DNA of 64,000 nucleotides from Muribaculum intestinale. Lineage in GTDB: Bacteria; Bacteroidota; Bacteroidia; Bacteroidales; Muribaculaceae. The translations under genes and the position numbers were made by a program. Below, piece by piece: positions 55,415 through 63,890 of this stretch. The stretch spans positions 1,302,001 to 1,366,000 of the forward strand of contig NZ_CP021421.1 of assembly GCF_002201515.1 (NCBI RefSeq). Reading direction: 5' to 3'. Position 1 is the first letter of the stretch; every line of letters starts with the position of its first letter. Below the pieces are notes generated by a model that was not told where the DNA came from, searched no databases, and saw nothing but the letters and a program-made list of their open reading frames with translations.

Positions 55415-56861
55415 CCTTCGGAATATCGGAGGGATATACTGTGACAGTCGAGAATGTATAGCCCGGGTCGCCCGAGGTGTTGGGCGGCACCATGAAATTA
55501 GTCGTCGGATTATACGGGAGTGACGATAGCGGCCTGTCGCCGTAGTAAGGCATCGCCTTAGGATTAGGATTGGCTATATTGACCACGTCGCGCCCTGTAG
55601 GCGAGCTGTAGGCCGACAAGCCGAATACCGGGGCCGCGGCAATGATATGTTCGAAAATATCGCTTGATATGCCTTCGTACTTTACCCAATCGACTGTGTT
55701 GAGATAACAGAACAGTTGCAAAGGTATCCCCTGGGCCGTATGCTCAAGCAACCGCACCATGCATATCGGCCCCCCCTGAGCTACCCATGGATGATGATTC
55801 ACATACAGACCTATGTATGCACGGAAAAGACCTAGATTTGTATCAAGCGAACCATTTACAGGAACCCCGTCGCCGACTACCGCAGTGGGCTTGCCTTCGG
55901 ACGCAAGTTTCTGCATCTCGGCGATGTACTCGCCCATATAAGGCATCTTTCGACATTCCTCGATAAGTTCTGGCGTGGCAGGGCCTACTGATGTAACGTC
56001 AATGTAGACCGAGCGTTCAATCTGTCGGCGTCCTCGTTTCTGCATCTGAGTCCAGTTCTGAAACCCGTCCTGTACCAGTGTGTAAGGCGGCATCGTTACT
56101 GTGGTATTGTCCCAGTTGCGTATCTTAACGGCTGTGAGCGACACATCAGTCACTATACCGTTGGCTATGGTCTTCGGCACTGCTATCCAGTCACCGACAT
56201 GTAGCATATCATTGGTCGACAGCTGTATGCCGGCCACAAACCCGAGTATCGAGTCGCGGAATATAAGCATAAGAGCTGCGGCAAACGCACCAAGTCCGGT
56301 AAGAAGAGCCAGAGGCGACTTATCAAGAATTATCGATACTATGATTATTGCAATCACTATCCACACAAGCCCCTTGCCGACATTAAGAATACCCTTCAGC
56401 GGAAGATTCTTGGTATTGTCGTGGCGGTCGTAGGCCATCCATATTATTTCCAGCAGAGAGCATATCGACCATCCGAGCACCATCATGAAATATATTATCA
56501 CTATAGCTTCGATACGTGCCAGAGTATGCGGGTCTGTCTCGAAGGCGACCGGCACCAGCGCAAGAAATACAAGCGGCGGTATGATATGACTCGTACGGCT
56601 CACAACCTTGAGCCTGACCATATCCTCGATAAAAGGCGACTTGTAGTGACTCATCCACTGGTTTACGAGCAGCACGGTTATCTTCCGCGCCATCCATCCC
56701 AGCAATATGGCCACACCAAGTATGACAATCGTATATATTATCTCTTCAAGAGTGCTTGACTTCTCTATACCAAGAGCCTCGAGCACAGAGTCGACAACCG
56801 ACATCAGCCATCTGGCCAACGAATGGGCGGGAATAAGATTTATCAGCATAACTGTGGGCAT
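55335..56861 (-). CDS. MscS-family mechanosensitive ion channel (YbdG-like)
   Basis: With the ATG at 56861 the protein has 508 residues; the longer open frame to 56885 begins with TTG. Five or so N-terminal membrane helices precede the MscS pore-lining helix and beta domain (LIFRDSILGFVAGIQLSTNDMLHVGDWIAVP). A C-terminal vestibule domain and a disordered Pro-rich tail follow (TGETPVMPGMVEDHPSDTAP). The pore region and long C-terminal part resemble YbdG/YnaI-type channels that release solutes under hypo-osmotic stress. Its 3' end overlaps wbqC. Confidence 0.9.
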   Translation of the reverse strand: MPTVMLINLIPAHSLARWLMSVVDSVLEALGIEKSSTLEEIIYTIVILGVAILLGWMARKITVLLVNQWMSHYKSPFIEDMVRLKVVSRTSHIIPPLVFLALVPVAFETDPHTLARIEAIVIIYFMMVLGWSICSLLEIIWMAYDRHDNTKNLPLKGILNVGKGLVWIVIAIIIVSIILDKSPLALLTGLGAFAAALMLIFRDSILGFVAGIQLSTNDMLHVGDWIAVPKTIANGIVTDVSLTAVKIRNWDNTTVTMPPYTLVQDGFQNWTQMQKRGRRQIERSVYIDVTSVGPATPELIEECRKMPYMGEYIAEMQKLASEGKPTAVVGDGVPVNGSLDTNLGLFRAYIGLYVNHHPWVAQGGPICMVRLLEHTAQGIPLQLFCYLNTVDWVKYEGISSDIFEHIIAAAPVFGLSAYSSPTGRDVVNIANPNPKAMPYYGDRPLSSLPYNPTTNFMVPPNTSGDPGYTFSTVTVYPSDIPKATGETPVMPGMVEDHPSDTAPTPARD

Positions 56862-56989
56862 AGGATATTGACTTATTTTTAACAATCCCCGTTATAAATA
56901 AGTTCCATAAAGTTTGTACCTTTGAAAATGAAGTAGGCCAGACATCATTGCCCTGCTACCGGATAGAACAACAAAACTGCAAACAATAT

Positions 56990-57487
56990 ATGCACACCCT
57001 ACTGTGGATTGCCATCGGCGCGACTGAAATATGCGTGATGCTGTTTATTGTAGCCGCAGCCGTGCTCGCCGCCGTCATACGTCCGGCTACGGCATCGCCG
57101 GTCATGACATACCTATACGCATGCGACATATTTTCTACAACAGACAGCAGCGACATGCACGTACAGCCAGAGGTAAGTCTTGAGGTACTCGATGACATGA
57201 GAGTAGTAGTGTCACGCAAAGGATTTGGCCGCACTATTACCGATACCGGGGCCGTAAGCCTTGCTGTAAATATAAAAGGAACCGACATTTCCATAGAAGA
57301 GCGCATAACTCCAGGCTCCGGAGCCATACTTGAAGAACCGGTAAAAGCTATAGCTTATCTTGACTGCCTGCGTCCGTCGGGTCGTCCACTTCATATCCAC
57401 TACCGTAGCCAGTCGCTCAGCCGTGAGGCAGCTATGTCGCTCGCAATAGTGCCGGGAGTAGTCATGACGCGTATTCTTGCCCAATAA
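56990..57487 (+). CDS. Hypothetical single-pass membrane protein
   Basis: With the ATG at 56990 the protein has 165 residues; the frame is open from 56948 but only with TTG. It has one N-terminal transmembrane segment (LLWIAIGATEICVMLFIVAAAVLAAVI), then a beta-rich soluble region (EVSLEVLDDMRVVVSRKGFGRTITDTGAVSLAVNIKG split over strands). I recognise no family. A TACCTTTG box at 56917-56924 may be its promoter. It precedes uxuA by about 90 nt, but the uxuA promoter lies at its 3' end. Confidence 0.6.
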   Translation: MHTLLWIAIGATEICVMLFIVAAAVLAAVIRPATASPVMTYLYACDIFSTTDSSDMHVQPEVSLEVLDDMRVVVSRKGFGRTITDTGAVSLAVNIKGTDISIEERITPGSGAILEEPVKAIAYLDCLRPSGRPLHIHYRSQSLSREAAMSLAIVPGVVMTRILAQ

Positions 57488-57507
57488 TCCCATTATTGCT
57501 ATATTTG
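57477..57507 (+). promoter_or_regulatory. Promoter of uxuA
   Basis: TTG (57477-57479) and TATATTTG (57500-57507) are separated by exactly 20 nt. The -33 part lies within the end of the preceding gene. The leader would be about 60 nt. Confidence 0.75.
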
Positions 57508-57574
57508 CAACTCAGAAGTCATCGTAAGAAAAAGCCAGGATGGCTCATCGGTTAAACGATTAATAGAAGAAGAT

Positions 57575-58741
57575 ATGGAAAAAACATGGCGCTGGTTTGG
57601 TCCTAATGACCCCATTACCCTCGAAATGCTACGACAGATTGGAGTAGAGGGTATTGTAACAGCATTACACAGTGTGCCGCTCGGACAGGTATGGAGCCGC
57701 GAGGCCATACGTGAAATGCGTGAATTTATTGAAAGTCGCGGACTGCGATGGAGCGTTGTAGAGTCTTTGCCCGTCACCGAGACCATCAAATACGGAGGGC
57801 CTGACCGCGACCTACAGATAGAAATCTATAAGGAGAGTTTGCGCAATCTCGGCAAGGAGGGTGTGCGCACTGTGTGCTACAATTTTATGCCTATACTCGA
57901 CTGGGCGCGTACCGATCTGGAGTACCCTAATCCCGACGGCACCTCAAATCTCTATTTTAACAATGCCGAGTTCGCATATTTCGACATAAATATACTGCAA
58001 CGCGAAGGCGCTCGCAATGACTACCCTACCGATGTAATAAATCGCATGGAGGCTATGGGCCGCCTAACTCCCGAAAAAGAGCAACAGCTTATCGAAAATA
58101 TAATAATCAAGACCCAGGGATTTGTAAGCGGCAACTTTTCGGAGGCCGACTTCGACCCCGTCGGCAAATTCCGCGATTTGCTGAAACTCTATGAGGGCAT
58201 CGACAAGGAGCATCTGCGTGCCAACATGAAGTATTTCCTCGAAGCTATAATGCCCGTATGCGACGAATATGGCATCAACATGTGTGTGCATCCCGACGAC
58301 CCCCCCAAGCCTGTGCTCGGACTGCCTCGCATAGTGACATGCGATGAGGATATCCGCTGGCTTCTTGATGCTGTGCCCGACCGTCACAACGGCCTTACTT
58401 TCTGTGCAGGCTCGCTCTCGGCCGGAATACACAACGATGTATGCCTTCTTGCGGAGAAATACGCCGGTCGTACCCACTTCGCCCATTTCCGCATATGCCA
58501 GGTAATGCCCGACGGCGACTTCAAGGAATCATCCCATCTCGACCCGCGCCTGATTGAGGTAATACGCACATTCAGCCGCCTGAATCCCGACGTACCCATG
58601 CGCGTCGACCACGCGCCGCTCATGCTTGGCGATGAAAAGATGGGCTACAATGCAGGATATTCATTCCATGGACGCATGCTTGCCCTTGGCATGATAAGCG
58701 GTATCATGGCTACAATCGACACTGAAAATCAAAAATCATGA
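57575..58741 (+). CDS. uxuA: Mannonate dehydratase
   Basis: The 388-residue xylose-isomerase-like barrel begins MEKTWRWFGPNDPITLEMLRQIG and contains GPDRDLQIEIYKESLRNLG, MCVHPDDPP, LTFCAGSLSAG and MRVDHAPLM, all strong UxuA motifs with metal-binding Cys/His/Asp. It dehydrates D-mannonate to 2-keto-3-deoxygluconate in hexuronate breakdown. It overlaps the next gene by 4 nt (ATGA). It is one step of glucuronate use; uxaC and the KDG kinase are not in the window. Confidence 0.95.
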   Translation: MEKTWRWFGPNDPITLEMLRQIGVEGIVTALHSVPLGQVWSREAIREMREFIESRGLRWSVVESLPVTETIKYGGPDRDLQIEIYKESLRNLGKEGVRTVCYNFMPILDWARTDLEYPNPDGTSNLYFNNAEFAYFDINILQREGARNDYPTDVINRMEAMGRLTPEKEQQLIENIIIKTQGFVSGNFSEADFDPVGKFRDLLKLYEGIDKEHLRANMKYFLEAIMPVCDEYGINMCVHPDDPPKPVLGLPRIVTCDEDIRWLLDAVPDRHNGLTFCAGSLSAGIHNDVCLLAEKYAGRTHFAHFRICQVMPDGDFKESSHLDPRLIEVIRTFSRLNPDVPMRVDHAPLMLGDEKMGYNAGYSFHGRMLALGMISGIMATIDTENQKS

Positions 58742-59568
58742 CAAATCTGTTTGACATAAAGGGCAACGTCACTGTAATCACAGGAGGCACAGGTGTGCTT
58801 GGACGCGCTATCGCCCGATATCTCGCCCTCAACGGCGCATATGTGATAATACTTGGCCGCAAAGAAAGCACAGGAGCTGAAATAGTGGCTGATACCCGTG
58901 AGGCCATAGCCGCAGAAAAAGCCTCAGGAAGCATCGAGTTCCTTAAGACCGATGTAATGGAGCGCGAAGTCCTTGAAAATAACCTCCAATATATCATAGA
59001 GAACTACGGACGTGTCGACACACTGCTCAATGCAGCCGGAGGCAATATGCCCGGAGCGGTAATAAACCCCGACAAGACTTTTTTCGATCTTGACCCTTCG
59101 CAATTCCGGAGAGTGCTCGACCTCAACCTTACCGGCACGGTAATCCCGACACAGGTATTCCTTAAGCCCATGGTAGAGCAGAGCAAAGGAGTCATCATCA
59201 ACTTCTCGTCAATGGCCGCATTCCGTCCGCTGACCCGAGTATGCGGATATGCGGCAGCCAAGGCCGGTATTTCCAATTTCACAGCCTATCTTGCCACCGA
59301 ATGCGCAAAAAAATTCGGCGAAGGGATACGCGTCAATGCGATAGCGCCGGGATTCTTCATCACAGAGCAGAACCGGTCGCTACTTACCAATCCCGACGGA
59401 AGCTATACAGAGCGCGGACGCGACGTTATACGCCAGACACCATTCGGGCGCATGGGAGAAGCTGAAGAGCTATGCGGCACAATCCACTATCTCATGTCGG
59501 AGGCCTCGCGGTTCGTCACCGGCACAGTTGCCATCGTGGATGGAGGATTCAATGCCTTCGCCATGTGA
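58738..59568 (+). CDS. SDR-family D-mannonate oxidoreductase (UxuB-like function)
   Basis: The 276-residue short-chain dehydrogenase has TGGTGVLGRAIARYLA (cofactor motif), NAAGGNMPGA, and the catalytic YAAAKAG (Tyr and Lys; preceded by NFSSMAA Ser). It is coupled to uxuA, so it very likely reduces fructuronate to mannonate, replacing the unrelated long-chain UxuB. The substrate is inferred from context. Confidence 0.88.
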   Translation: MTNLFDIKGNVTVITGGTGVLGRAIARYLALNGAYVIILGRKESTGAEIVADTREAIAAEKASGSIEFLKTDVMEREVLENNLQYIIENYGRVDTLLNAAGGNMPGAVINPDKTFFDLDPSQFRRVLDLNLTGTVIPTQVFLKPMVEQSKGVIINFSSMAAFRPLTRVCGYAAAKAGISNFTAYLATECAKKFGEGIRVNAIAPGFFITEQNRSLLTNPDGSYTERGRDVIRQTPFGRMGEAEELCGTIHYLMSEASRFVTGTVAIVDGGFNAFAM

Positions 59569-59573
59569 TGATA

Positions 59574-59721
59574 TTTGCAAACTTAGCATCTTTTGTCGGA
59601 AACATAGTGTTTAACCATGGTACAAGATTATTTAAACGGGGAATGACGTCCGGAAATATTTTCGTGAGAAAATTTCTTCCAAAATTTTTAAACTCTCGGC
59701 AAAAGATGCTAACTTTGCAAA
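59574..59721. repeat. Inverted repeat enclosing the tRNA-Pro promoter region
   Basis: The left arm 59574-59598 matches the reverse complement of 59697-59721 at 23 of 25 bases. The right arm contains the TAACTTTG promoter box of tRNA-Pro; the left arm carries its mirror image (CAAACTTA), a candidate minus-strand -7 box. The 98-nt AT-rich centre holds no gene. Confidence 0.7.
59710..59717 (+). promoter_or_regulatory. -7 promoter element of tRNA-Pro
   Basis: TAACTTTG matches TAnnTTTG and ends 10 nt before the mature tRNA 5' end. No exact -33 TTTG was seen at 20 nt. Confidence 0.6.
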
Positions 59722-59727
59722 ACCTTT

Positions 59728-59801
59728 CGGGGCGTAGCGCAGTCCGGTAGCGCACCTGGTTTGGGACCAGGTGGTCGCAGGTTCGAATCCTGTCACCCCG
59801 A
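59728..59801 (+). tRNA. tRNA-Pro (anticodon TGG)
   Basis: The 74-nt cloverleaf is complete: acceptor arm CGGGGCG/CACCCCG, D arm GCGC/GCGC, anticodon arm CCTGG-TTTGGGA-CCAGG giving anticodon TGG, and T arm GCAGG-TTCGAAT-CCTGT. The C1-G72 pair is the usual proline-tRNA feature. The 3' CCA is not encoded. Position 6 pairs as C6-A67, a mismatch in the acceptor stem. A hairpin terminator follows 13 nt downstream. Confidence 0.95.
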
Positions 59802-59813
59802 CAGTATTACAAA

Positions 59814-59845
59814 AACGGTGCAATCTGTTGGATTGCACCGTTTTT
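59814..59845 (+). terminator. Terminator of tRNA-Pro
   Basis: A perfect 12-bp stem (59814-59825 with 59831-59842) has a 5-nt loop and a T5 run. The T-rich tail also sits at the -33 distance of the next gene's promoter. Confidence 0.85.
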
Positions 59846-59864
59846 GCATTTCGGTATTTTTCAT

Positions 59865-59872
59865 TATTTTTG
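59865..59872 (+). promoter_or_regulatory. -7 promoter element of the GT4 gene, placed for a leaderless transcript
   Basis: TATTTTTG matches TAnnTTTG and ends 5 nt before the ATG at 59878. A TTTG at 59843-59846 lies 18 nt upstream, inside the tRNA terminator tail. Little or no leader is expected. Confidence 0.55.
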
Positions 59873-59877
59873 CGGCC

Positions 59878-61086
59878 ATGAACGAGAGCAAAAGGCTGCC
59901 ACGTGTGCTGGTGGTAAACAAATTCTATTACCGCAGGGGAGGCGACTGCGTATATACGCTCAATCTTGAGCATATGCTCCGTAGCGCCGGACATGAGGTC
60001 GCGGTGTTCGCGATGCGCTATCCGCTTAACGAATCCGCCGACTGGGAGGACTATTTCCCTACAGAAGTATCATTTTCAGGCAGTCTTACTCAGAAATTGA
60101 GAGCAGTACGCCGTATGCTCGGCTCCGACGATGTGGCAAGCTGTTTCACAGCGCTGCTCAATGATTTTCGGCCTGAGATAGTTCATCTCAGCAACATACA
60201 TTCATACCTGTCGCCGGCACTTGCATCAATCGCCCATGCCCTAGGGATAAAGGTAGTGTGGACTCTCCACGACTACAAACTGCTATGCCCCTCCTACAGC
60301 AGACTTTCAGGAGGCAAAGTATGCGACCGCTGCCACTCGTCACGCTTCAAGACATGTGTACTCCATACCCGATGCATGAAATCCTCGGGGGTGGCAAGCA
60401 TTTTGGCATGGATTGAGTCATTGCGCTGGCGCCGACGTATGCTGAGCCGTGATACTGACGCTTTTATATGCCCAAGCGCATTCATGGCCCACGAAATGGA
60501 ATTGGGAAAATATCCGGTAGAAAAACTATACACTCTCAACAACTTTATCCCCGCCATACCGGCTCCCCCCACCGGACAACGTGGAAAATACTACTGCTAT
60601 GTCGGACGCCTGTCGGAAGAGAAAGGTGTGGAAACGCTGCTCGAAGCCGCGACAATGCTGCAACATGAACTCCGCATAGCCGGGAGCGGACCGCTTTATG
60701 GCAAACTAAAAGCCAAGTACGACAGCTGGCCGCAAATCACTTTCCTCGGACAACTCGACAGTGACGGTGTGGCAAAACTGCTCGGGGAAGCCGCGTGCTC
60801 GGTGCTCCCGTCAGAATGGTATGAAAACAATCCGCTGGGCATAATCGAGTCATTATGCGCAGGTACCCCGGTAGTGGGAGCCGAAATCGGCGGAATACCC
60901 GAACTGATTGACGACAACAACGGCCTGACCTTCACCCCGGGGGATTCCAAGGCACTGGCGGCGGCAATAGACGCAGCAGTGTATGGTCCCTGGAATCATG
61001 AACAGATACGTCGCGACGCCATATCACGGTTCAACCCCGAGACCTATTACGCACGCCTCCTCTCCATATATAAATCCATACTGTAA
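59878..61086 (+). CDS. Glycosyltransferase family 4
   Basis: The 402-residue GT-B enzyme starts at ATG 59878; the frame is open back through the tRNA but has no valid start there. The N-terminal domain has RVLVVNKFYYRRGGDCVYTLNLEHM. A cysteine cluster follows (YKLLCPSYSRLSGGKVCDRCHSSRFKTC), known in a subgroup of GT4 enzymes. The donor site is YCYVGRLSEEKGVETLLEAA then NPLGIIESLCAGTPVVGAEIGGIPE. It transfers an unknown sugar to an envelope or exopolysaccharide acceptor. Confidence 0.9.
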   Translation: MNESKRLPRVLVVNKFYYRRGGDCVYTLNLEHMLRSAGHEVAVFAMRYPLNESADWEDYFPTEVSFSGSLTQKLRAVRRMLGSDDVASCFTALLNDFRPEIVHLSNIHSYLSPALASIAHALGIKVVWTLHDYKLLCPSYSRLSGGKVCDRCHSSRFKTCVLHTRCMKSSGVASILAWIESLRWRRRMLSRDTDAFICPSAFMAHEMELGKYPVEKLYTLNNFIPAIPAPPTGQRGKYYCYVGRLSEEKGVETLLEAATMLQHELRIAGSGPLYGKLKAKYDSWPQITFLGQLDSDGVAKLLGEAACSVLPSEWYENNPLGIIESLCAGTPVVGAEIGGIPELIDDNNGLTFTPGDSKALAAAIDAAVYGPWNHEQIRRDAISRFNPETYYARLLSIYKSIL

Positions 61087-61116
61087 ATTCACTCTCCAAC
61101 TACAAAAATAAAAAAT

Positions 61117-61728
61117 ATGTTTTCCGGAATAGTAGAAGAAGCCGCCAAAGTAGTGGCGGTAAAACGCGATGGCGGCAACGTACATCTTACCCTTGAATGT
61201 TCCTTTACCGACGAACTGCGTATCGACCAGTCGGTGTCGCACAATGGTGTGTGTCTTACCGTTGTAGCTCTACCCGGCGACGGCACATACACTGTCACAG
61301 CCATACAGGAGACACTCGAACGAAGCAATCTCGGCGACCTCCGGGAAGGCGACCTGGTAAATGTGGAGCGCTCAATGGTGATGAACGGACGTCTCGACGG
61401 ACATATCGTACAAGGCCATGTAGACTGCACCGCAATATGCGCCGAACTGCGCGAAGTCGATGGCAGCACCTACTTCCGTTTCGACTACAATGTAGCGCCC
61501 GAGATGGCCCGTCGCGGATATGTGACAGTAGAGAAAGGCTCGGTGACAGTAAACGGAGTAAGCCTTACCGTATGCAACTCGCAGATTGACTCGTTTGAGG
61601 TAGCCATAATACCCTACACCATGGAGCATACCAATTTCTGCCGTATAAAGAAAGGAACCCGAGTAAATCTCGAATTCGACATAATAGGCAAATACCTAAG
61701 CCGACTGATGGAAGTAAAAGACAATTGA
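61117..61728 (+). CDS. ribE: Riboflavin synthase alpha chain
   Basis: The 203-residue protein has two lumazine-binding repeats. The first begins MFSGIVEEAAKVVAV and contains SVSHNGVCLTV; the second has DGHIVQGHVD, SVTVNGVSLTVCNSQ and IPYTMEHTNF. It dismutates 6,7-dimethyl-8-ribityllumazine to riboflavin. It ends 11 nt before the LOG-family gene. Confidence 0.95.
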   Translation: MFSGIVEEAAKVVAVKRDGGNVHLTLECSFTDELRIDQSVSHNGVCLTVVALPGDGTYTVTAIQETLERSNLGDLREGDLVNVERSMVMNGRLDGHIVQGHVDCTAICAELREVDGSTYFRFDYNVAPEMARRGYVTVEKGSVTVNGVSLTVCNSQIDSFEVAIIPYTMEHTNFCRIKKGTRVNLEFDIIGKYLSRLMEVKDN

Positions 61729-61739
61729 CAGATTGCAAT

Positions 61740-62330
61740 ATGACAACACATAAAGGTATAGCGGTATATTGCGCATCGTCCGACAGGCTTGCCAAGGCCT
61801 ACTACGACTGCGCGCGCGAGGTGGGAAGACAGCTCGCTCTGCGCGGTGTGCCGGTAATCAACGGCGGAGGCCGCATGGGACTAATGGCGGCTACAACCGA
61901 AGGTGCCATTGAGGCCGGAGGCACATCAATAGGCGTGTTGCCATCGTTCATGCTCGACCGCGGATGGAATCATCCGGCCCTTACTGAAACAATCCGCACA
62001 GCCGACATGCACGAACGCAAGCATACCATGGCCCGCATGTCGCGCGGAGCAATCGCACTGCCTGGAGGTATCGGCACATTTGAAGAGATGTTCGAAATAA
62101 TCACATGGCGCCAGCTCGAATTATATACAGGCCCCATGGTGATATGCAACGTCATGGGATTCTACGACAAGTTGCTCGAGTTCCTGGCGCATGTGGATGA
62201 AGAGCATTTCATGCGCCCCGGCGCTCCGGCCCGACTCTGGCGTGTGGCCTCATCGGCAGAAGAAGCTGTAGATATGGCTCTCGCTCCTGCCGATATAATC
62301 ACCGACGACTATACACAAGGAAAATTCTGA
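61740..62330 (+). CDS. LOG-family nucleoside-5'-monophosphate phosphoribohydrolase
   Basis: With the ATG at 61740 the protein has 196 residues. The nucleotide-binding GGGRMGLM and the catalytic PGGIGTFEE are the LOG signatures. Family members cleave cytokinin ribosides or other nucleotides; the bacterial role is mostly unclear. The next gene begins 7 nt later, so ribE, LOG and DUF4271 may be co-transcribed. Confidence 0.9.
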   Translation: MTTHKGIAVYCASSDRLAKAYYDCAREVGRQLALRGVPVINGGGRMGLMAATTEGAIEAGGTSIGVLPSFMLDRGWNHPALTETIRTADMHERKHTMARMSRGAIALPGGIGTFEEMFEIITWRQLELYTGPMVICNVMGFYDKLLEFLAHVDEEHFMRPGAPARLWRVASSAEEAVDMALAPADIITDDYTQGKF

Positions 62331-62337
62331 CCATACG

Positions 62338-63117
62338 ATGCAATTCCAGCAGTACTCCCATCCGGACGACGCGCCCACCGAACTGTGGATAAGCGGACTT
62401 ACGCAAGACAGCGTAGGATACACTACCGGACTTGCCGCCACAGACCGTCCGGAACTGCCGGGATACAACTCCGGAGTACTTTGCATGGTGATAGCGATGA
62501 TGCTGCTCGTAATATTCAACGCTCGCCATTACGGACGATTCTTCAGGCGCCTTGTGAAAAATGTATGGAGCATACGCGTACGAACCAATCTGTTTGACGA
62601 GCATACTGTCAACGAGACCCGCATAATGATAGCCTTGATTGTGCAGGTATGTGTGTGCGAATCTCTGCTCGGAGTCACATGGATGACCAGTCACGGATAC
62701 ACATTTACCTCCGGAGGGTTGGCTGCTGCTGCTGCAATAGGCACACTCATCACGTGCCTTTACTATGTAGCACAGATTGTCGTATACAGAATAGTCGGCT
62801 ATGCATTCACATCGCGTCTGCTGTGCATACAGTGGATTCAGGGCTTCAACTCCACCCAGACCCTTTTGGGCTTCGCCCTGCTCGTGCCTACCCTTATATC
62901 TCTTTTCTATCCGTCGGCATCTGAAGGTCTTATTACCGTATCGGTGTGCCTATACATCCTGGCCCGGATTGTGTTTATCTGCAAAGGTTTTAGGATTTTT
63001 TACCACAATTTCTTCTCATTGACATATTTTATTTTGTACCTTTGCAGCGTGGAAATTATTCCTTTGATTTTAGTATACAGAGGGATATCTTCTATTTGTT
63101 GTAATTTTCTGAGTTAA
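62338..63117 (+). CDS. DUF4271 multi-pass membrane protein
   Basis: The 259-residue protein has about seven membrane helices and a tail typical of the family (FFSLTYFILYLCSVEIIPLILVYRGI). The Bacteroidetes-specific DUF4271 usually lies directly ahead of hemD, as here. Function unknown. A TACCTTTG box (63037-63044) inside its 3' end could also serve hemD. Confidence 0.85.
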   Translation: MQFQQYSHPDDAPTELWISGLTQDSVGYTTGLAATDRPELPGYNSGVLCMVIAMMLLVIFNARHYGRFFRRLVKNVWSIRVRTNLFDEHTVNETRIMIALIVQVCVCESLLGVTWMTSHGYTFTSGGLAAAAAIGTLITCLYYVAQIVVYRIVGYAFTSRLLCIQWIQGFNSTQTLLGFALLVPTLISLFYPSASEGLITVSVCLYILARIVFICKGFRIFYHNFFSLTYFILYLCSVEIIPLILVYRGISSICCNFLS

Positions 63118-63131
63118 AGTCTCCTAACATA

Positions 63132-63872
63132 GTGAAAGTAAAGAAAGTACTGGTGTCGCAGCCAAAGCCTGCCTCTGAAAAATCCCCTTATTACGAGATC
63201 GCGGAGAAATATGGTGTGGAAATCGAATTCCGTCCATTCATCAAGGTTGAGGGACTTACGGCGAAGGAATTTCGCCAGTCGCGCATAAATCTGTCAGACT
63301 TTACTGCAGTCATATTCACAGCCCGCACGGCTGTTGATCATTTCTTCCGTCTATGTGAAGAGATGCGTTACAGTGTACCCGACACACTGAAGTATTTCTG
63401 CACAACCGAGGCCATTGCCAATTATCTGCAAAAGTATATCGTATACCGCAAGCGTAAGATTTTCTTCGTGACTACCGGTAAACTCGACGACCTGTTGCCA
63501 TCGCTTCTCAAGCATAATAAAGAGCGTTATCTCTATGCAGTCAGCGATGTACACAATGATGCAGCCAACATCCTCGACCGCAACAACATCAACTATACCA
63601 AGGCCGTGATGTACCGCACTGTAAGCAACGACTTTCAGCCCGGCGAGCCATTTGACTACGATATGCTCCTGTTCTTCAGCCCGATGGGTATTGACTCACT
63701 GCTCAAGAACTTCCCGGAATTCCATCAGAACGACATACAGATAGGCTGCTTCGGAGCAACAACAGCCCAGGCTGTACGTAACGCCGGTCTGCGTCTGGAC
63801 ATGGAAGCCCCCACACAGAAAGCTCCGTCAATGACCGCCGCTCTCGATGCATTTCTGAAAGAGCACAATTAA
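63132..63872 (+). CDS. hemD: Uroporphyrinogen-III synthase
   Basis: The 246-residue protein starts at GTG 63132. The two-domain HemD fold shows LVSQPKPASEKSPYYEIAEKYG, AVIFTARTAVDHFF and YDMLLFFSPMGIDSLLKNFP, with GCFGATTAQAVRNAGLRL near the end. It cyclises hydroxymethylbilane to uroporphyrinogen III for heme and related tetrapyrroles. It lies between DUF4271 and rnpA, a conserved Bacteroidetes order. Confidence 0.9.
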   Translation: MKVKKVLVSQPKPASEKSPYYEIAEKYGVEIEFRPFIKVEGLTAKEFRQSRINLSDFTAVIFTARTAVDHFFRLCEEMRYSVPDTLKYFCTTEAIANYLQKYIVYRKRKIFFVTTGKLDDLLPSLLKHNKERYLYAVSDVHNDAANILDRNNINYTKAVMYRTVSNDFQPGEPFDYDMLLFFSPMGIDSLLKNFPEFHQNDIQIGCFGATTAQAVRNAGLRLDMEAPTQKAPSMTAALDAFLKEHN

Positions 63873-63890
63873 ACTATATCGTCCAGCGAT

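Noticed and set aside
59549..59755. 68-codon minus-strand frame over the tRNA-Pro promoter region
   Set aside because: It runs through the tRNA promoter, the 5' part of the tRNA and the inverted repeat; no homology or start signal.
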